A stretch of 64,000 nucleotides of DNA from Nonomuraea ceibae (GTDB lineage Bacteria > Actinomycetota > Actinomycetes > Streptosporangiales > Streptosporangiaceae), in the NCBI RefSeq assembly GCF_019396325.1, contig NZ_JAHKRO010000010.1, positions 1 to 64,000 on the forward strand, written 5' to 3'. This document shows, in pieces, positions 49,243 to 57,476 of this stretch. Both the position numbers and the translations under genes were made by a program. The notes under the pieces are model-generated. The model had not been told where the DNA came from and did not search any database. It saw nothing but the letters and a program-made list of their open reading frames with translations. Numbering within the stretch: position 1 is the stretch's first letter; each line of letters opens with the position of its first letter.

Positions 49243-49863
49243 TCAGACCAGGGCCAGCACGTCTCTCGGGTGCCGGGCCACCGGGCCGGGGTACGGGCCG
49301 GTGGGCAGGCCCCAGGACGCGTGGACGGCTCGGGCTCCCGCCCGCCGGGCGCACTGGAGGTCGGTCTCGGCGTCGCCCACGTAGACGGCGTCGGCGGCGC
49401 GTACGCCGAGGAGGCGGCAGGCGAGCTCCAGCCCGTCGGGCGCCGGTTTGGCCCGGCCGACCTCGTCGCCGCACACCACGACCGCGAACAGACCGGTCAG
49501 GCCGGCGGCGTCCAGCATCATCGTGGCCGCGCGCCGCGTGGCGCCGGTGAAGACGCCGAGCGGCCGGCCCGCTCGGGCGAGGTCGCCGAGCAGCTCCACG
49601 ACGCCGGGGAACGGCCGGACGGTCGCCGCGGCGGCGTCGAGGCGGCGGTGGAAGTGCTCCAGGTCTTCGGCCGTGGGCGGGCGGCCGAGAAAATGGGCCA
49701 GCACCGCCGGGGTCGAGCCCAGCCGCCACGCGGCCACGACCTGCTCCGGTGTGACGTCGGGACCGCCGAGCGCGCGGACGGTGCCGGCGTACGCGTCGGG
49801 CACCACGGTCATGGTGTCGACCAGGGTGCCGTCAAGGTCGAACACGACCGCCCCACCCGTCAC
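49243..49863 (-). CDS. HAD-family hydrolase (phosphoglycolate phosphatase-like)
   Basis: A 206-residue HAD phosphatase. Motif I VVFDLDGTLVDT (Asp nucleophile), motif II GVFTGATRRA (Thr), motif III Lys in GRAKPAPDGLEL, motif IV YVGDAETDLQCARRAG. The cap domain (MTVVPDAYAGTVRALGGPDVTPEQVVAA) is of the small helical class I type. Substrates of such enzymes are sugar phosphates or 2-phosphoglycolate. GTG 49863 overlaps the stop of a small upstream frame by 4 bp (GTGA), hinting that the two were once a co-translated pair. Confidence 0.9.
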   Translation of the reverse strand: MTGGAVVFDLDGTLVDTMTVVPDAYAGTVRALGGPDVTPEQVVAAWRLGSTPAVLAHFLGRPPTAEDLEHFHRRLDAAAATVRPFPGVVELLGDLARAGRPLGVFTGATRRAATMMLDAAGLTGLFAVVVCGDEVGRAKPAPDGLELACRLLGVRAADAVYVGDAETDLQCARRAGARAVHASWGLPTGPYPGPVARHPRDVLALV

Positions 49864-49994
49864 GTGCGCTCCCCCGCCGGATCGCGCGGCATCGGGCCCG
49901 GGAGGTCGGCGGCGCGTGCGGTGATGTGGCGCAGCAGCGCCGTGTAGTCCAGCACGCCCAGCCCCACCGCGGAGTCACTCCCCACACGGAGCAC
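49860..49994 (-). other. Small coupled ORF, possible TIM-barrel isomerase C-terminal remnant
   Basis: A 44-codon frame (GTG 49994) ends in a TGA that overlaps the HAD start by 4 bp. The sequence LGVLDYTALLRHITARAADL and the ending PRDPAGERT resemble the end of xylose-isomerase-like TIM-barrel isomerases that act on sugar phosphates. If so, it is the tail of a lost gene once co-translated with the HAD gene. No N-terminal portion is visible upstream. Tentative. Confidence 0.3.
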
Positions 49995-50074
49995 TGTAGC
50001 TCGCCGTCCACCGCATGGTCACGGTCCTGGCCGTGGTCGCTCCCAGCCGAGGCCGGTGGGCGGGGCAGCCGTCG

Positions 50075-51508
50075 CTACCTGAAGCGGCGGCCGTTCCGGC
50101 CCGTTCGGCGGCCGGCCGCCGGGGCCGTGATGGTCACGGGTATCCCCGAGGGAGCCTGGGCGCCGGTGATGCGCCGGAGCTCGGTCTCGCCCGAGCGGAC
50201 CTGGCTGGTCTGCGGGACGATGCCGGCGGCGGCCATCAGGCGGGACATGTCACGGCGCTGGTTCGGCAGGACGAGGGTGACGACGCTGCCGGACTCCCCT
50301 GCGCGGGCGGTGCGGCCGCCGCGGTGCAGGTAGTCCTTGTGGTCGCTCGGCGGGTCGACGTTGACGACGAGGTCGAGGTTGTCGACGTGGATGCCGCGGG
50401 CCGCGACGTTGGTCGCCACCAGCACCGTGACGTGCCCGGTCTTGAACTGGGCGAGGGTGCGGGTGCGCTGGGGCTGGGACTTGCCCCCGTGCAGCGCGGC
50501 GGCGCGGACGCCGCTGTGCAGCAGGTCCTGGGTGAGCCGGTCCACGGCGTGCTTGGTGTCCAGGAACATGATCACCTTGCCGTCGCGCGCGGCGATCTCC
50601 ACGGTGGTGGCATGCTTGTCGGCGTCGTGGATGTGCAGCACGTGGTGCTCCATCGTGGTGACCGCGCCCGCCGAGGGGTCGACCGAATGGACCACCGGGT
50701 CGGTCAGGTAGCGGCGTACCAGCAGGTCGACGTTGCGGTCCAGCGTGGCGGAGAACAGCATCCGCTGGCCCCCGGGGCGCACCTGGTCGAGCAGGTGGGT
50801 GATCTGCGGCATGAACCCCATGTCGGCCATCTGGTCAGCCTCGTCCAGCACGGTGATCTCGACCTGATCCAGGCGGCAGTCGCCGCGCTCGATGAGGTCC
50901 CTGAGCCGTCCAGGGGTCGCGACGACGACCTCGGCGCCGTCGCGCAGCGCCTTGGCCTGCCGGCTGATCGACATGCCGCCGACGACGGTGGCCAGTCGCA
51001 GCTTCAGCGACTGGGCGTACGGGGTGAGCGCGTCGGTGACCTGCTGGGCCAGTTCCCGGGTGGGCACGAGGATCATGGCCAGCGGCCGGCGCGATTCGGC
51101 ACGCTGCCCTGCGGTGCGGACGAGCAGGGCCAGGCCGAAGGCGAGCGTCTTGCCCGATCCGGTGCGTCCCCGGCCGAGGACGTCCCGGCCGGCCAGGGAG
51201 TTCGGCAGGGTGGCCGACTGGATCGGGAACGGCTCGTTCATGCCCAGGCCGGTGAGCGTCTTCATCAGCGCGGGCGGCATGTTCAGCTCTGCGAACGTCG
51301 CGGCCGCGGGCAGGCCGGGGGTGACGGTGACCGGCAGGGCGAACTCGCCCTGGAGCGCGGCGGGACGCCGTCCGTGGCCACCGGACCGCCGGGGGTTGCC
51401 GGAACGGCCCGGAGCCGACGAGCCGGATCGGCTGCCTCTGCCGGAGCCGGCGGAGCCGCCCGTGCGGGTGGAGGAGAAGCGGTCGTGCTTGCGAGTTGCG
51501 TGGTTCAC
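50075..51508 (-). CDS. DEAD-box ATP-dependent RNA helicase
   Basis: A 477-residue helicase with a basic, Gly/Ser/Arg-rich N-terminus (RTGGSAGSGRGSRSGSSAPG) and the standard core. Q motif PFPIQSATLP; Walker A GRGRTGSGKT; PTRELAQQV; DEAD box VLDEADQMADMGF; SAT; ARGIHVDNLDLVVN; and HRGGRTARAG (motif VI, with Gly for the usual Ile and Ala for Gly). Likely unwinds RNA, possibly in cold adaptation, since a cold-shock gene lies upstream in the same direction. I start at GTG 51508 because gaggaagg lies just upstream; a longer frame from 51532 lacks one. Confidence 0.92.
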   Translation of the reverse strand: MNHATRKHDRFSSTRTGGSAGSGRGSRSGSSAPGRSGNPRRSGGHGRRPAALQGEFALPVTVTPGLPAAATFAELNMPPALMKTLTGLGMNEPFPIQSATLPNSLAGRDVLGRGRTGSGKTLAFGLALLVRTAGQRAESRRPLAMILVPTRELAQQVTDALTPYAQSLKLRLATVVGGMSISRQAKALRDGAEVVVATPGRLRDLIERGDCRLDQVEITVLDEADQMADMGFMPQITHLLDQVRPGGQRMLFSATLDRNVDLLVRRYLTDPVVHSVDPSAGAVTTMEHHVLHIHDADKHATTVEIAARDGKVIMFLDTKHAVDRLTQDLLHSGVRAAALHGGKSQPQRTRTLAQFKTGHVTVLVATNVAARGIHVDNLDLVVNVDPPSDHKDYLHRGGRTARAGESGSVVTLVLPNQRRDMSRLMAAAGIVPQTSQVRSGETELRRITGAQAPSGIPVTITAPAAGRRTGRNGRRFR

Positions 51509-51728
51509 GCAGAACCTTCCTCGATGCGGCACGTGTCAAGTGATTCTCAGGCGCGACGGGCGGCACAAGAATGGCGAGCACGAGCCGAAGAAAGACGAGC
51601 CGGGCCGGCGGAAAGCCACCTGGCCTGGTGCGTCGAAATGGTCGGCATGCGCCGAAAGAACGGCGGCTGCGATGCCGGTCGGGGCTGGAGCCGGCTTATG
51701 ACCGGACAGGACCGGATGCCCCGGAGCA

Positions 51729-51772
51729 ACGTAGCTGGGGCCCGCGCCGTACAGCGCGGGCCCCAGCTACGT
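51729..51772 (-). terminator. Strong 19-bp hairpin terminator after cold-shock gene
   Basis: Perfect 19-bp arms (acgtagctggggcccgcgc and complement) with a 6-nt loop cgtaca lie 13 bp beyond the cold-shock stop at 51785. This is among the longest perfect stems in the window and probably separates the cold-shock transcript from the helicase gene downstream. Confidence 0.85.
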
Positions 51773-51784
51773 GGTGCGTCGATG

Positions 51785-51991
51785 TCAGGCGGAAACGATG
51801 TTCTCGGCCTGCGGGCCCTTCTGGCCCTGGGTGATGTCGAAGGCGACCTTCTGGCCCTCGCGCAGCTCGCGGTAACCGCCCTGGGAGACGATGTTGGAGT
51901 AGTGCGCGAAGACGTCGGCGCCGCCGCCGTCCTGCTCGATGAAGCCGAAGCCCTTTTCCGCGTTGAACCACTTCACGGTGCCGGAAGCCAT
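51785..51991 (-). CDS. Cold-shock domain protein
   Basis: A 68-residue CspA-type protein. RNA-binding motifs RNP1 KGFGFIEQ and RNP2-like DVFAHYS are present; the first aromatic strand is [14 protein letters not shown]. It binds single-stranded RNA and DNA as a chaperone. ATG 51991 follows caaaaggag. The 5' leader (51992 to at least 52123) contains two perfect hairpins, in line with structured, temperature-sensitive cold-shock leaders. Confidence 0.96.
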   Translation of the reverse strand: MASGTVKWFNAEKGFGFIEQDGGGADVFAHYSNIVSQGGYRELREGQKVAFDITQGQKGPQAENIVSA

Positions 51992-52020
51992 ATTGATCTC
52001 CTTTTGATGGGGTGCAAAGC

Positions 52021-52123
52021 CGAAATCCGCAACGAACGGATTTCGCGTCGCCGCGATAGGACCACACACCCGGAGATGACCGGCAAACAAAAATGCACCT
52101 GAGGCTACATACCGTCAGGTGCA
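52021..52123 (-). promoter_or_regulatory. Structured 5' leader of cold-shock gene
   Basis: Two hairpins lie upstream of the cold-shock start: arms cgaaatccg/cggatttcg (52021-52029 and 52037-52045, 7-nt loop) and tgcacctga/tcaggtgca (52094-52102 and 52115-52123, 12-nt loop). The first is about 30 nt from the start codon. This resembles the folded leaders of csp mRNAs, but the transcription start is not known. Confidence 0.5.
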
Positions 52124-52295
52124 CACAAGTTTTTATGGGTACCACAACTGCAACTGACCCCAAGCTACCACACATGTGGCCGTGCTGCGCAACATCCTGG
52201 CCGTAACCCACAGTGACACTACTGTCACGGTCCGACGAAAGGAGGGCACCATAGCGACAGTAGTTGCCGGTTGCGACGCTGGAGACCATCGGGGC

Positions 52296-52683
52296 ATGGC
52301 GAGCACATTCCAGCGGGGCAGAGTCCAGCTCGTATTCAGCGCGATGGACGCCGACGGCGACGGCGCACTGCGCGAGAGCGACTTCGACGACCTGGCACGC
52401 CGCTGGGCGGCCATCCGCAGGGCGGGCGACGCGGAGCGCCTCACCGCGGCCATGCGCGGCGGGCGGACGCTCGCCGCGCATGGCCGCAACCCCGAGTCGG
52501 TCACGCTCGACGACGTGCTCACCGTCGTGGACGCCACCGCCGAGGCCATGTTCGACGCCATCGACGAGGACAGCGACGGCCGGATCTCACCGGGCGGAGT
52601 TCGTCCTCCACTGGGGCGAGTTCTGGGCAGGCGACGACCCTGCGGCGCCGGGCACCCACGCCTTCGGCACACCTCCCGCTTGA
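52296..52683 (+). pseudogene. EF-hand calcium-binding protein, frameshifted
   Basis: From ATG 52296 the protein begins MASTFQRGRVQLVFSAM and has one intact EF-hand loop, DADGDGALRESD (18-29), a helical middle and a second loop DEDSDGRIS. At 52587-52590 the frame shifts: continuing in frame gives PGGVRPPLG, while skipping one base gives RAEFVLHWGEFWAGDDPAAP and a stop at 52683, completing the second loop with its Glu. One inserted base (a89/c90 region) explains this. It resembles the two-EF-hand CalD-like proteins of streptomycetes. Either a real mutation or a sequence error. Confidence 0.7.
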
Positions 52684-52698
52684 TCGCGGCTTGACAAG

Positions 52699-52752
52699 TG
52701 CATACATGTACATGCAACATCTTCTTGCACGGACAAAACATGTACGTACATG
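52699..52752. promoter_or_regulatory. Two palindromes containing atgtac in RidA promoter
   Basis: Site one is tgcat-acatgtac-atgca (52699-52716); site two is the perfect 14-bp palindrome catgtac/gtacatg (52739-52752), which abuts the aaggag ribosome site. A TTGACA box at 52691-52696 lies immediately upstream of site one. The pair suggests a repressor that blocks both promoter and translation start. Confidence 0.6.
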
Positions 52753-52764
52753 CAAGGAGATGTC

Positions 52765-53157
52765 GTGAAGCGCGAACGCATCAGCACCACCCCCGACTGG
52801 TACGAGCCCTACGCCATCTCACAAGCCATCAAAGTCGGCGACCTCGTCTTCGCCTCCGGCCAGGCCGGCTTCGACGACAACGGCGTCACCGTCAGCCACG
52901 ACTTCGAGACCCAGGCCCGCCAAGCCTTCACCAACCTCGACCGCGTCCTCAAAGAAGCCGGATCCAGCCTCGCCGACGCCGTCAAGGTCACCATCCTCGT
53001 CACCGACCTCGAACCCAACCTCGACACCATCATCAAGCTGCGCAAAGAGTTCTTCACCGAGCCCTACCCCGCCGACACCCTGATCCAGATCTCCCGCCTC
53101 GCCCAGGCCGACTGGCAGATCGAGGTCGACGCGACCGCCGTGGCGACCGCGCGCTGA
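52765..53157 (+). CDS. RidA-family (YjgF/YER057c) protein
   Basis: A 130-residue RidA-fold protein. Signatures: AISQAIKVGDLVFASGQAGFDDNG, FETQARQAFTNLDRVLKEAGSSLADAVKVTILVTDL and FTEPYPADTLIQISRLAQADWQIEVDATAV. The usual catalytic Arg position (in the RxxP-like segment) reads YPADTLI, without the canonical Arg (RVAV motif replaced by TLIQ), so imine deaminase activity is uncertain. Start GTG 52765 has aaggag 6 bp upstream. It precedes an ene-reductase 48 bp downstream in the same direction and is controlled by the paired palindromes at 52699-52752. Confidence 0.85.
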   Translation: MKRERISTTPDWYEPYAISQAIKVGDLVFASGQAGFDDNGVTVSHDFETQARQAFTNLDRVLKEAGSSLADAVKVTILVTDLEPNLDTIIKLRKEFFTEPYPADTLIQISRLAQADWQIEVDATAVATAR

Positions 53158-53204
53158 CGCCGCCGATCCGCAACAGACCTCCGACCCATCAAGGGAGTAC
53201 CTCC

Positions 53205-54326
53205 ATGACGAACCACCACGCGCTGCTGCCCGTCCGGGTCGGCGGTCTCGACCTGCCCAACCGGCTCGCCGTCGCGCCGATGACCCGGGTGTCCGCCGAC
53301 CCCGACGGCACGCCGACCCTGGAGATGGCCGAATACTACGAGCGGTACGCGGCGGGCGGCTTCGGGCTGGTGATCACGGAAGGCACCTATACCGACACCG
53401 TCCACAGCCAGGGTTACCTCAACCAGCCGGGCATCGTCTCCGCCCGGCACGTGTCGGCCTGGCAGGACGTCACCGGCAGAGTGCGGGCCGCCGGGAGCCG
53501 TGTCGTGCTCCAGCTCATGCACGCCGGCGCGCTGTCGCAGGGCAACCCGTACCGCGCCGGCACGGCCGGGCCGTCCGCCGTGCGGCCGCGTGGGGAGATG
53601 CTGCCCGAGTACGGCGGGTCCGGACGCTGGCCCACGCCCCGGGAGATGACCGGGGCCGACATCGAGGCGGCGATCGGCGGCTTCGTGGCCTCGGCGGTCC
53701 GGGCCCGGGATGCCGGCTTCGACGGGGTCGAACTTCACGGAGCCAACGGCTACCTGCTGGACCAGTTCCTCACCGATTACACCAACCGGCGCGCCGACTC
53801 CTACGGCGGCCCGGTCGCGAACCGGGTCCGGCTGACGGCCGAGGCGGTGGCCGCGGTCCGGGCCGAGCTCGGCGCCGGCTTCTGCGTCGGCGTACGGCTG
53901 TCGCAGGGCAAGGTCAACGACTTCGGCCACCGCTGGGACGGCGGCGCGGCCGACGCGCGGATCATCTTCGCCGCGCTGGCGGAGGCGGGCGCCACGTACC
54001 TGCACATCGCCAGCGAGGGGCGCGACTGGATCGAGACGGCCCGGCTGGACGGCGGCGTCACGATCACGAGCCTGGCTCGCCAGGTGAGCGGCCTTCCGGT
54101 CATCGCCAACGGCGGCATGCACGATCTCGCGCAGGCGGCCCAGGTCCTGTCCGACGGCCATGCCGACCTGCTGTCCGTCGGCCGGGGCGCGCTGGCCAAC
54201 CCCGATCTTCCCCATCGCCTGTCGCGGGGCCTGCCGCTGGAGGCGTACGACCGTCGCATGCTGGAGCCGATGGCGACGCTGAGCAACGCGCGACAGCGGC
54301 TCCAGGGCCCGCGCGTTCGCGCCTAG
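53205..54326 (+). CDS. NADH:flavin oxidoreductase / ene-reductase (Old Yellow Enzyme family)
   Basis: A 373-residue OYE-type TIM barrel binding FMN. LPNRLAVAPMTRVSADPDG (FMN-binding), VVLQLMHAGALS, FDGVELHGANGYLLDQFLTDYTNRRADSYGG (HxxN substrate motif HGAN), VGVRLSQ and VIANGGMHD, then LLSVGRGALANPDLP. It reduces activated alkenes with NAD(P)H. ATG 53205 follows aagggag. It lies downstream of RidA in one operon, with the convergent LuxR regulator overlapping its last 4 bp. Confidence 0.92.
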   Translation: MTNHHALLPVRVGGLDLPNRLAVAPMTRVSADPDGTPTLEMAEYYERYAAGGFGLVITEGTYTDTVHSQGYLNQPGIVSARHVSAWQDVTGRVRAAGSRVVLQLMHAGALSQGNPYRAGTAGPSAVRPRGEMLPEYGGSGRWPTPREMTGADIEAAIGGFVASAVRARDAGFDGVELHGANGYLLDQFLTDYTNRRADSYGGPVANRVRLTAEAVAAVRAELGAGFCVGVRLSQGKVNDFGHRWDGGAADARIIFAALAEAGATYLHIASEGRDWIETARLDGGVTITSLARQVSGLPVIANGGMHDLAQAAQVLSDGHADLLSVGRGALANPDLPHRLSRGLPLEAYDRRMLEPMATLSNARQRLQGPRVRA

Positions 54327-54952
54327 GGCAGCAGGCCGCGCGTGTAGGCGGTGGCGACGGCGGCGGCCCGGTCGGAGACGCCCAGTTTGGTGTATATGTG
54401 CGCCAGGTGGGTCTTGACCGTGGTCTCGCTGATGAACAACGCGGCGGCCGCCTCCTTGTTCGTCGCGCCGCGCGCCACCAGCCGCAGCACGGTGTGCTCG
54501 CGCTCGCTCAGCTCGGCCGCCCGGGGCGCGGGCTCGCGTACGCGCCGCAGGACGCGGGCCGCCACGGCGGGCGTCAGGACCGTCTCCCCCACGGCGGCCG
54601 CGCGGACGGCGCGGAAGACCTCCTCGCGGGGCGAGTCCTTCAGCAGGAAGCCGATCGCGCCGGCCGCCACGGCCGGCAGTACGTCGTCGTCCCCGTCGTA
54701 CGTGGTCAGCACCAGCACCCGGGCCGACGGCACCCGCGCGGTCAGCAGCCCGATGAACTCCGCCCCACCCAGTCCCGGCATCCGCAGGTCGGTCAGCACG
54801 ACGTCGGGCTGTTCCCTTACGGCCACCGCCAGCCCTTCCTCGCCGTCACCGGCCTCGCCGACGATCTCCAGGTCGGCCTGCTCGACGAACATGCCGCGCA
54901 GGCCGTCGCGTACCACGGGATGGTCGTCGACGATCACCAGCCGCACCGTCAC
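54323..54952 (-). CDS. LuxR/NarL-family response regulator
   Basis: A 209-residue regulator. Receiver: VRLVIVDDHPVVRDGL, Asp in DVVLTDLRMPGLGG, LTTYDGDDDVLPAVAAGAIGFLLKD. LuxR HTH: LSEREHTVLRLVARGATNKEAAAALFISETTVKTHLAHIYTKLGVSDRAAAV. The stop at 54323 overlaps the ene-reductase stop by 4 bp. Its ATG 54952 overlaps the stop of the kinase upstream, its cognate partner. Targets unknown, perhaps the DUF418 operon. Confidence 0.93.
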   Translation of the reverse strand: MTVRLVIVDDHPVVRDGLRGMFVEQADLEIVGEAGDGEEGLAVAVREQPDVVLTDLRMPGLGGAEFIGLLTARVPSARVLVLTTYDGDDDVLPAVAAGAIGFLLKDSPREEVFRAVRAAAVGETVLTPAVAARVLRRVREPAPRAAELSEREHTVLRLVARGATNKEAAAALFISETTVKTHLAHIYTKLGVSDRAAAVATAYTRGLLP

Positions 54953-56174
54953 GGCGCCTCCCGTTCGCCGGCCGCCGGGATGGCCGGCACGCTCACGCTC
55001 ACCGCGGTGCCCCGGCCGGGCGCCGACTCCACCTCGACCTCGCCCGCCAGCCGGCTCACCCGCTGGCGCATCGCGGTCAGCCCGAAGCCGCCGGTCTGCG
55101 AGGGGGTGAATCCGACCCCGTCGTCCCTGATGTCAGCCACGACCACATCCTCCATGTACGACAGGGTGACCACGGTCTTGCCCGCCCTGGCGTGGCGGGC
55201 CACGTTCGCCAGGGCCTCCTGCACCGCCCGGAACAGCGTCACCTCGACCTCGGGGTGCAGCAGCCGGGCGGTTCCGGTGACGGTGAGCGTCGCGGGCGTC
55301 TCGTGCGTCTCGCCCCAGCCGGACACCAGCGCCGACAGCGCTTCCGGCAGCCGGGAGGCCGCCAGCGGGCCGGGCCTCAGGTCGTCGAGGGAGCGGCGGA
55401 CCTCCTTCGCGCTCTCCCTGGCCAGGGCCCGGGCTATGGCCAGGCGGCGGCGTACCGCGTCGGGGTCGGAGGCGACCTCGTCGGCGGCTTCGAGCTGGGT
55501 GACGATGCCCGCCAGCCCCTGGGCGACGGTGTCGTGGATCTCGCGGGCCAGCCGGCCGCGCTCGCCGTCGACGCCGGTCTGGCGGGCGGCGGCCAGCAGC
55601 TCGCCCTGCAGGGCGGCGTTCTCCTCGGCGAGCCGCGCCAGGCGCGCGTTGGCCTCCTCCAGCGCCCGGTTCGCCGCGCGCCGCCGTCCCACCTCGGCCT
55701 CCATCGCGCGGATGATCCAGCCGATGAACGCCGCCAGCGCCACCGACGCCAGCACCCCCGGCACCCTGGGCCAGACGTCCACCGGCCAGGACAGCGCGAA
55801 CGGGTCGCCCAGCACCAGCAGCCCGCCCGCGGCCACGCCGAGATAGGCGTAACGGCCGGGCAGGGCCACGAACGCCATCGGGAAGCAGGCGACGACCAGC
55901 AGCGCGTACGCCGGGTGACGGGTCGACAGCACCCACGAGAGCGCCAGCAGTCCCGCGAAGTACACCGCCATCGGCGCCAGCGCCCGCTCCGCCATTGCGG
56001 ATGGGCCATCACCATCCAGCCGTGCCACAGCCCGGCGGCCACGGCCAGCGCCACGGTGACGGCGCGGCCGGACGGCAGGGCCGCGGAGTCGGCCACGGCG
56101 ATCAGCGTCGCCACGGCCAGCACGGCCAGCGGCACGGCGTGCCAGCGCCGGTCCCAGTCGCGTACCCGCACCAC
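54949..56174 (-). CDS. Sensor histidine kinase (NarL type), 5' part frameshifted
   Basis: The kinase core is intact (REIHDTVAQGLAGIVTQL H-box, QEALANVARHARA N-box, DIRDDGVGFTPSQTGGFGL G-box). Its N-terminus is split: from GTG 56174 the frame encodes the first TM helices (WHAVPLAVLAVATLIAVADS, VTVALAVAAGLWHGWMVMAH) ending at PQW, and the next frame continues ERALAPMAVYFAGLLALSWV. Restoring one C near 55990-55993 rejoins HPQWPERALAP. If the shift is real, an ATG at 55995 could restart translation, losing the first TM helices. Co-directional with DUF418 upstream. Confidence 0.75.
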
Positions 56175-56187
56175 CCAGACCTCGCTC

Positions 56188-57327
56188 TCACCTGCGGGGG
56201 TAGGCCAGGCGGCGCAGCAGCACCTCGGCGGGCCCGCGCGCCCCGGCCCGGCGCATCACCTCGGCCGCCACCACGGTGCCCGCCCAGACGAGCAGCGCCA
56301 GCGCCACCGTGGCGGCCGATCCCAGCCATCCGCCGAGCCCACCCGCATAGGGGGACAGAAGCGCCACGAACCCCACTGACTGTAGTAGATAGCAGGTCAG
56401 CGAGCGCTGACCGCAGGCCGCGAGCGCGGTCACGACGGGCCCTCGCCGCCGCCCGATGCGGTCGGCCAGTACGCCGATCAGCGCCGCGTACCCCAGCCCG
56501 CCCGCGATCCCCGTCACCACGTGCACCGCGTTCAGCGCCATGATCACCACCGGGTCGTGCACGGTCAGGACCCCCGCGGCGATCAGCCCCACCGGCAGCC
56601 CACCGGCCGCGCCGGCCAGCGGCCCCCACAGCGCCGCCCGCCGCAGCCGGTCCGGCGAGGACAGCAGCGCGCGGCGCCCCGCCCACACGCCGACCAGGGC
56701 CGCGGTGCCCACCCCCAGCATGCCGAGGGGGCCCGTCACCCACTCGACCGGCCGCAGCGCCAGCGCCGTCAGCGGGTCCTCGACGGCGAACGACCAGAAG
56801 TACGACCGCTCCGCCGCGCCGTCCGGCGTGCTGAAGACCAGAGCCGACGCCAGCGCCACCGGAACCAGCCAGCAGGCGGCCAGGACGAGCAGCGTCCGGT
56901 CACGCACCCGTAGCAACCGGACCAGGACCAGGCCGACCAGCCCGTACACGCCGAGCACGTCCCCGGAGAACAGCAGCGTCGCGTGGACCGCGCCGAACGC
57001 CAGCAGCCACCAGCTGCGCCGCCTGAGCACGCGCCGCCCTTCGGCGTCGTCGCGGCGCCGGTTCCAGATCTGCACCATGCCGTAGCCGAACAGGGCTGCG
57101 AACATCGGGTACGCCCGCGCGTCCACGACCGTCATGCTCACCGCCGAGGCCAGCCGGTCGAGCCAGCCGTGCTCGACGATGTGCTGCCTGATGCCGTACG
57201 GGCGCCCGTACAGGTAGATGGCCGAGTTGGCCACCGCGATCAGCGCCAGCATGATTCCCCTGGCCAGGTCGGGGGCGAGTTGCCGCGCCCCCTGCCCCAC
57301 CGGGCTCAACCGTTCGACCGCGACCAC
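56188..57327 (-). CDS. DUF418-domain membrane protein
   Basis: A 379-residue polytopic membrane protein with about 9-10 helices. DUF418 signatures: APDLARGIMLALIAVANSAIYLYGRPYG, YPMFAALFGYGMVQIWNRR (active region), SWWLLAFGAVHATLLFSGDVLGVYGLVGL, and the C-terminal FLLQ-like SLTCYLLQSVGFVALLSPYAGG. Some DUF418/DUF405 proteins are related to acyltransferase-like or quinate exporters; no activity is established. GTG start at 57327. The first gene of an operon with the kinase and response regulator; its stop is 14 bp before the kinase start. Confidence 0.85.
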   Translation of the reverse strand: MVAVERLSPVGQGARQLAPDLARGIMLALIAVANSAIYLYGRPYGIRQHIVEHGWLDRLASAVSMTVVDARAYPMFAALFGYGMVQIWNRRRDDAEGRRVLRRRSWWLLAFGAVHATLLFSGDVLGVYGLVGLVLVRLLRVRDRTLLVLAACWLVPVALASALVFSTPDGAAERSYFWSFAVEDPLTALALRPVEWVTGPLGMLGVGTAALVGVWAGRRALLSSPDRLRRAALWGPLAGAAGGLPVGLIAAGVLTVHDPVVIMALNAVHVVTGIAGGLGYAALIGVLADRIGRRRGPVVTALAACGQRSLTCYLLQSVGFVALLSPYAGGLGGWLGSAATVALALLVWAGTVVAAEVMRRAGARGPAEVLLRRLAYPRR

Positions 57328-57432
57328 GTCGCCTCCCCTTCGTCACCGGATCTCGCACCCGAGTGTGGGGCCGGGGGCGGGGCCGGCGAATCGTGCGGCG
57401 GGGCGCGATCCGGCGGCGAACGGGCGATGCCC

Positions 57433-57456
57433 GGCATCCTCCGTTCGGAGGATGCC
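57433..57456 (-). terminator. Inverted repeat after the ATPase-LuxR gene
   Basis: Perfect 11-bp arms (ggcatcctccg and its complement) around tt lie 21 bp beyond the stop at 57477. Probably a terminator hairpin; with so short a centre, a protein-binding dyad is also possible. It lies in the gap 57328-57476, which holds no gene. Confidence 0.6.
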
Positions 57457-57476
57457 TGCGGCCTCGCGCCTGCACG

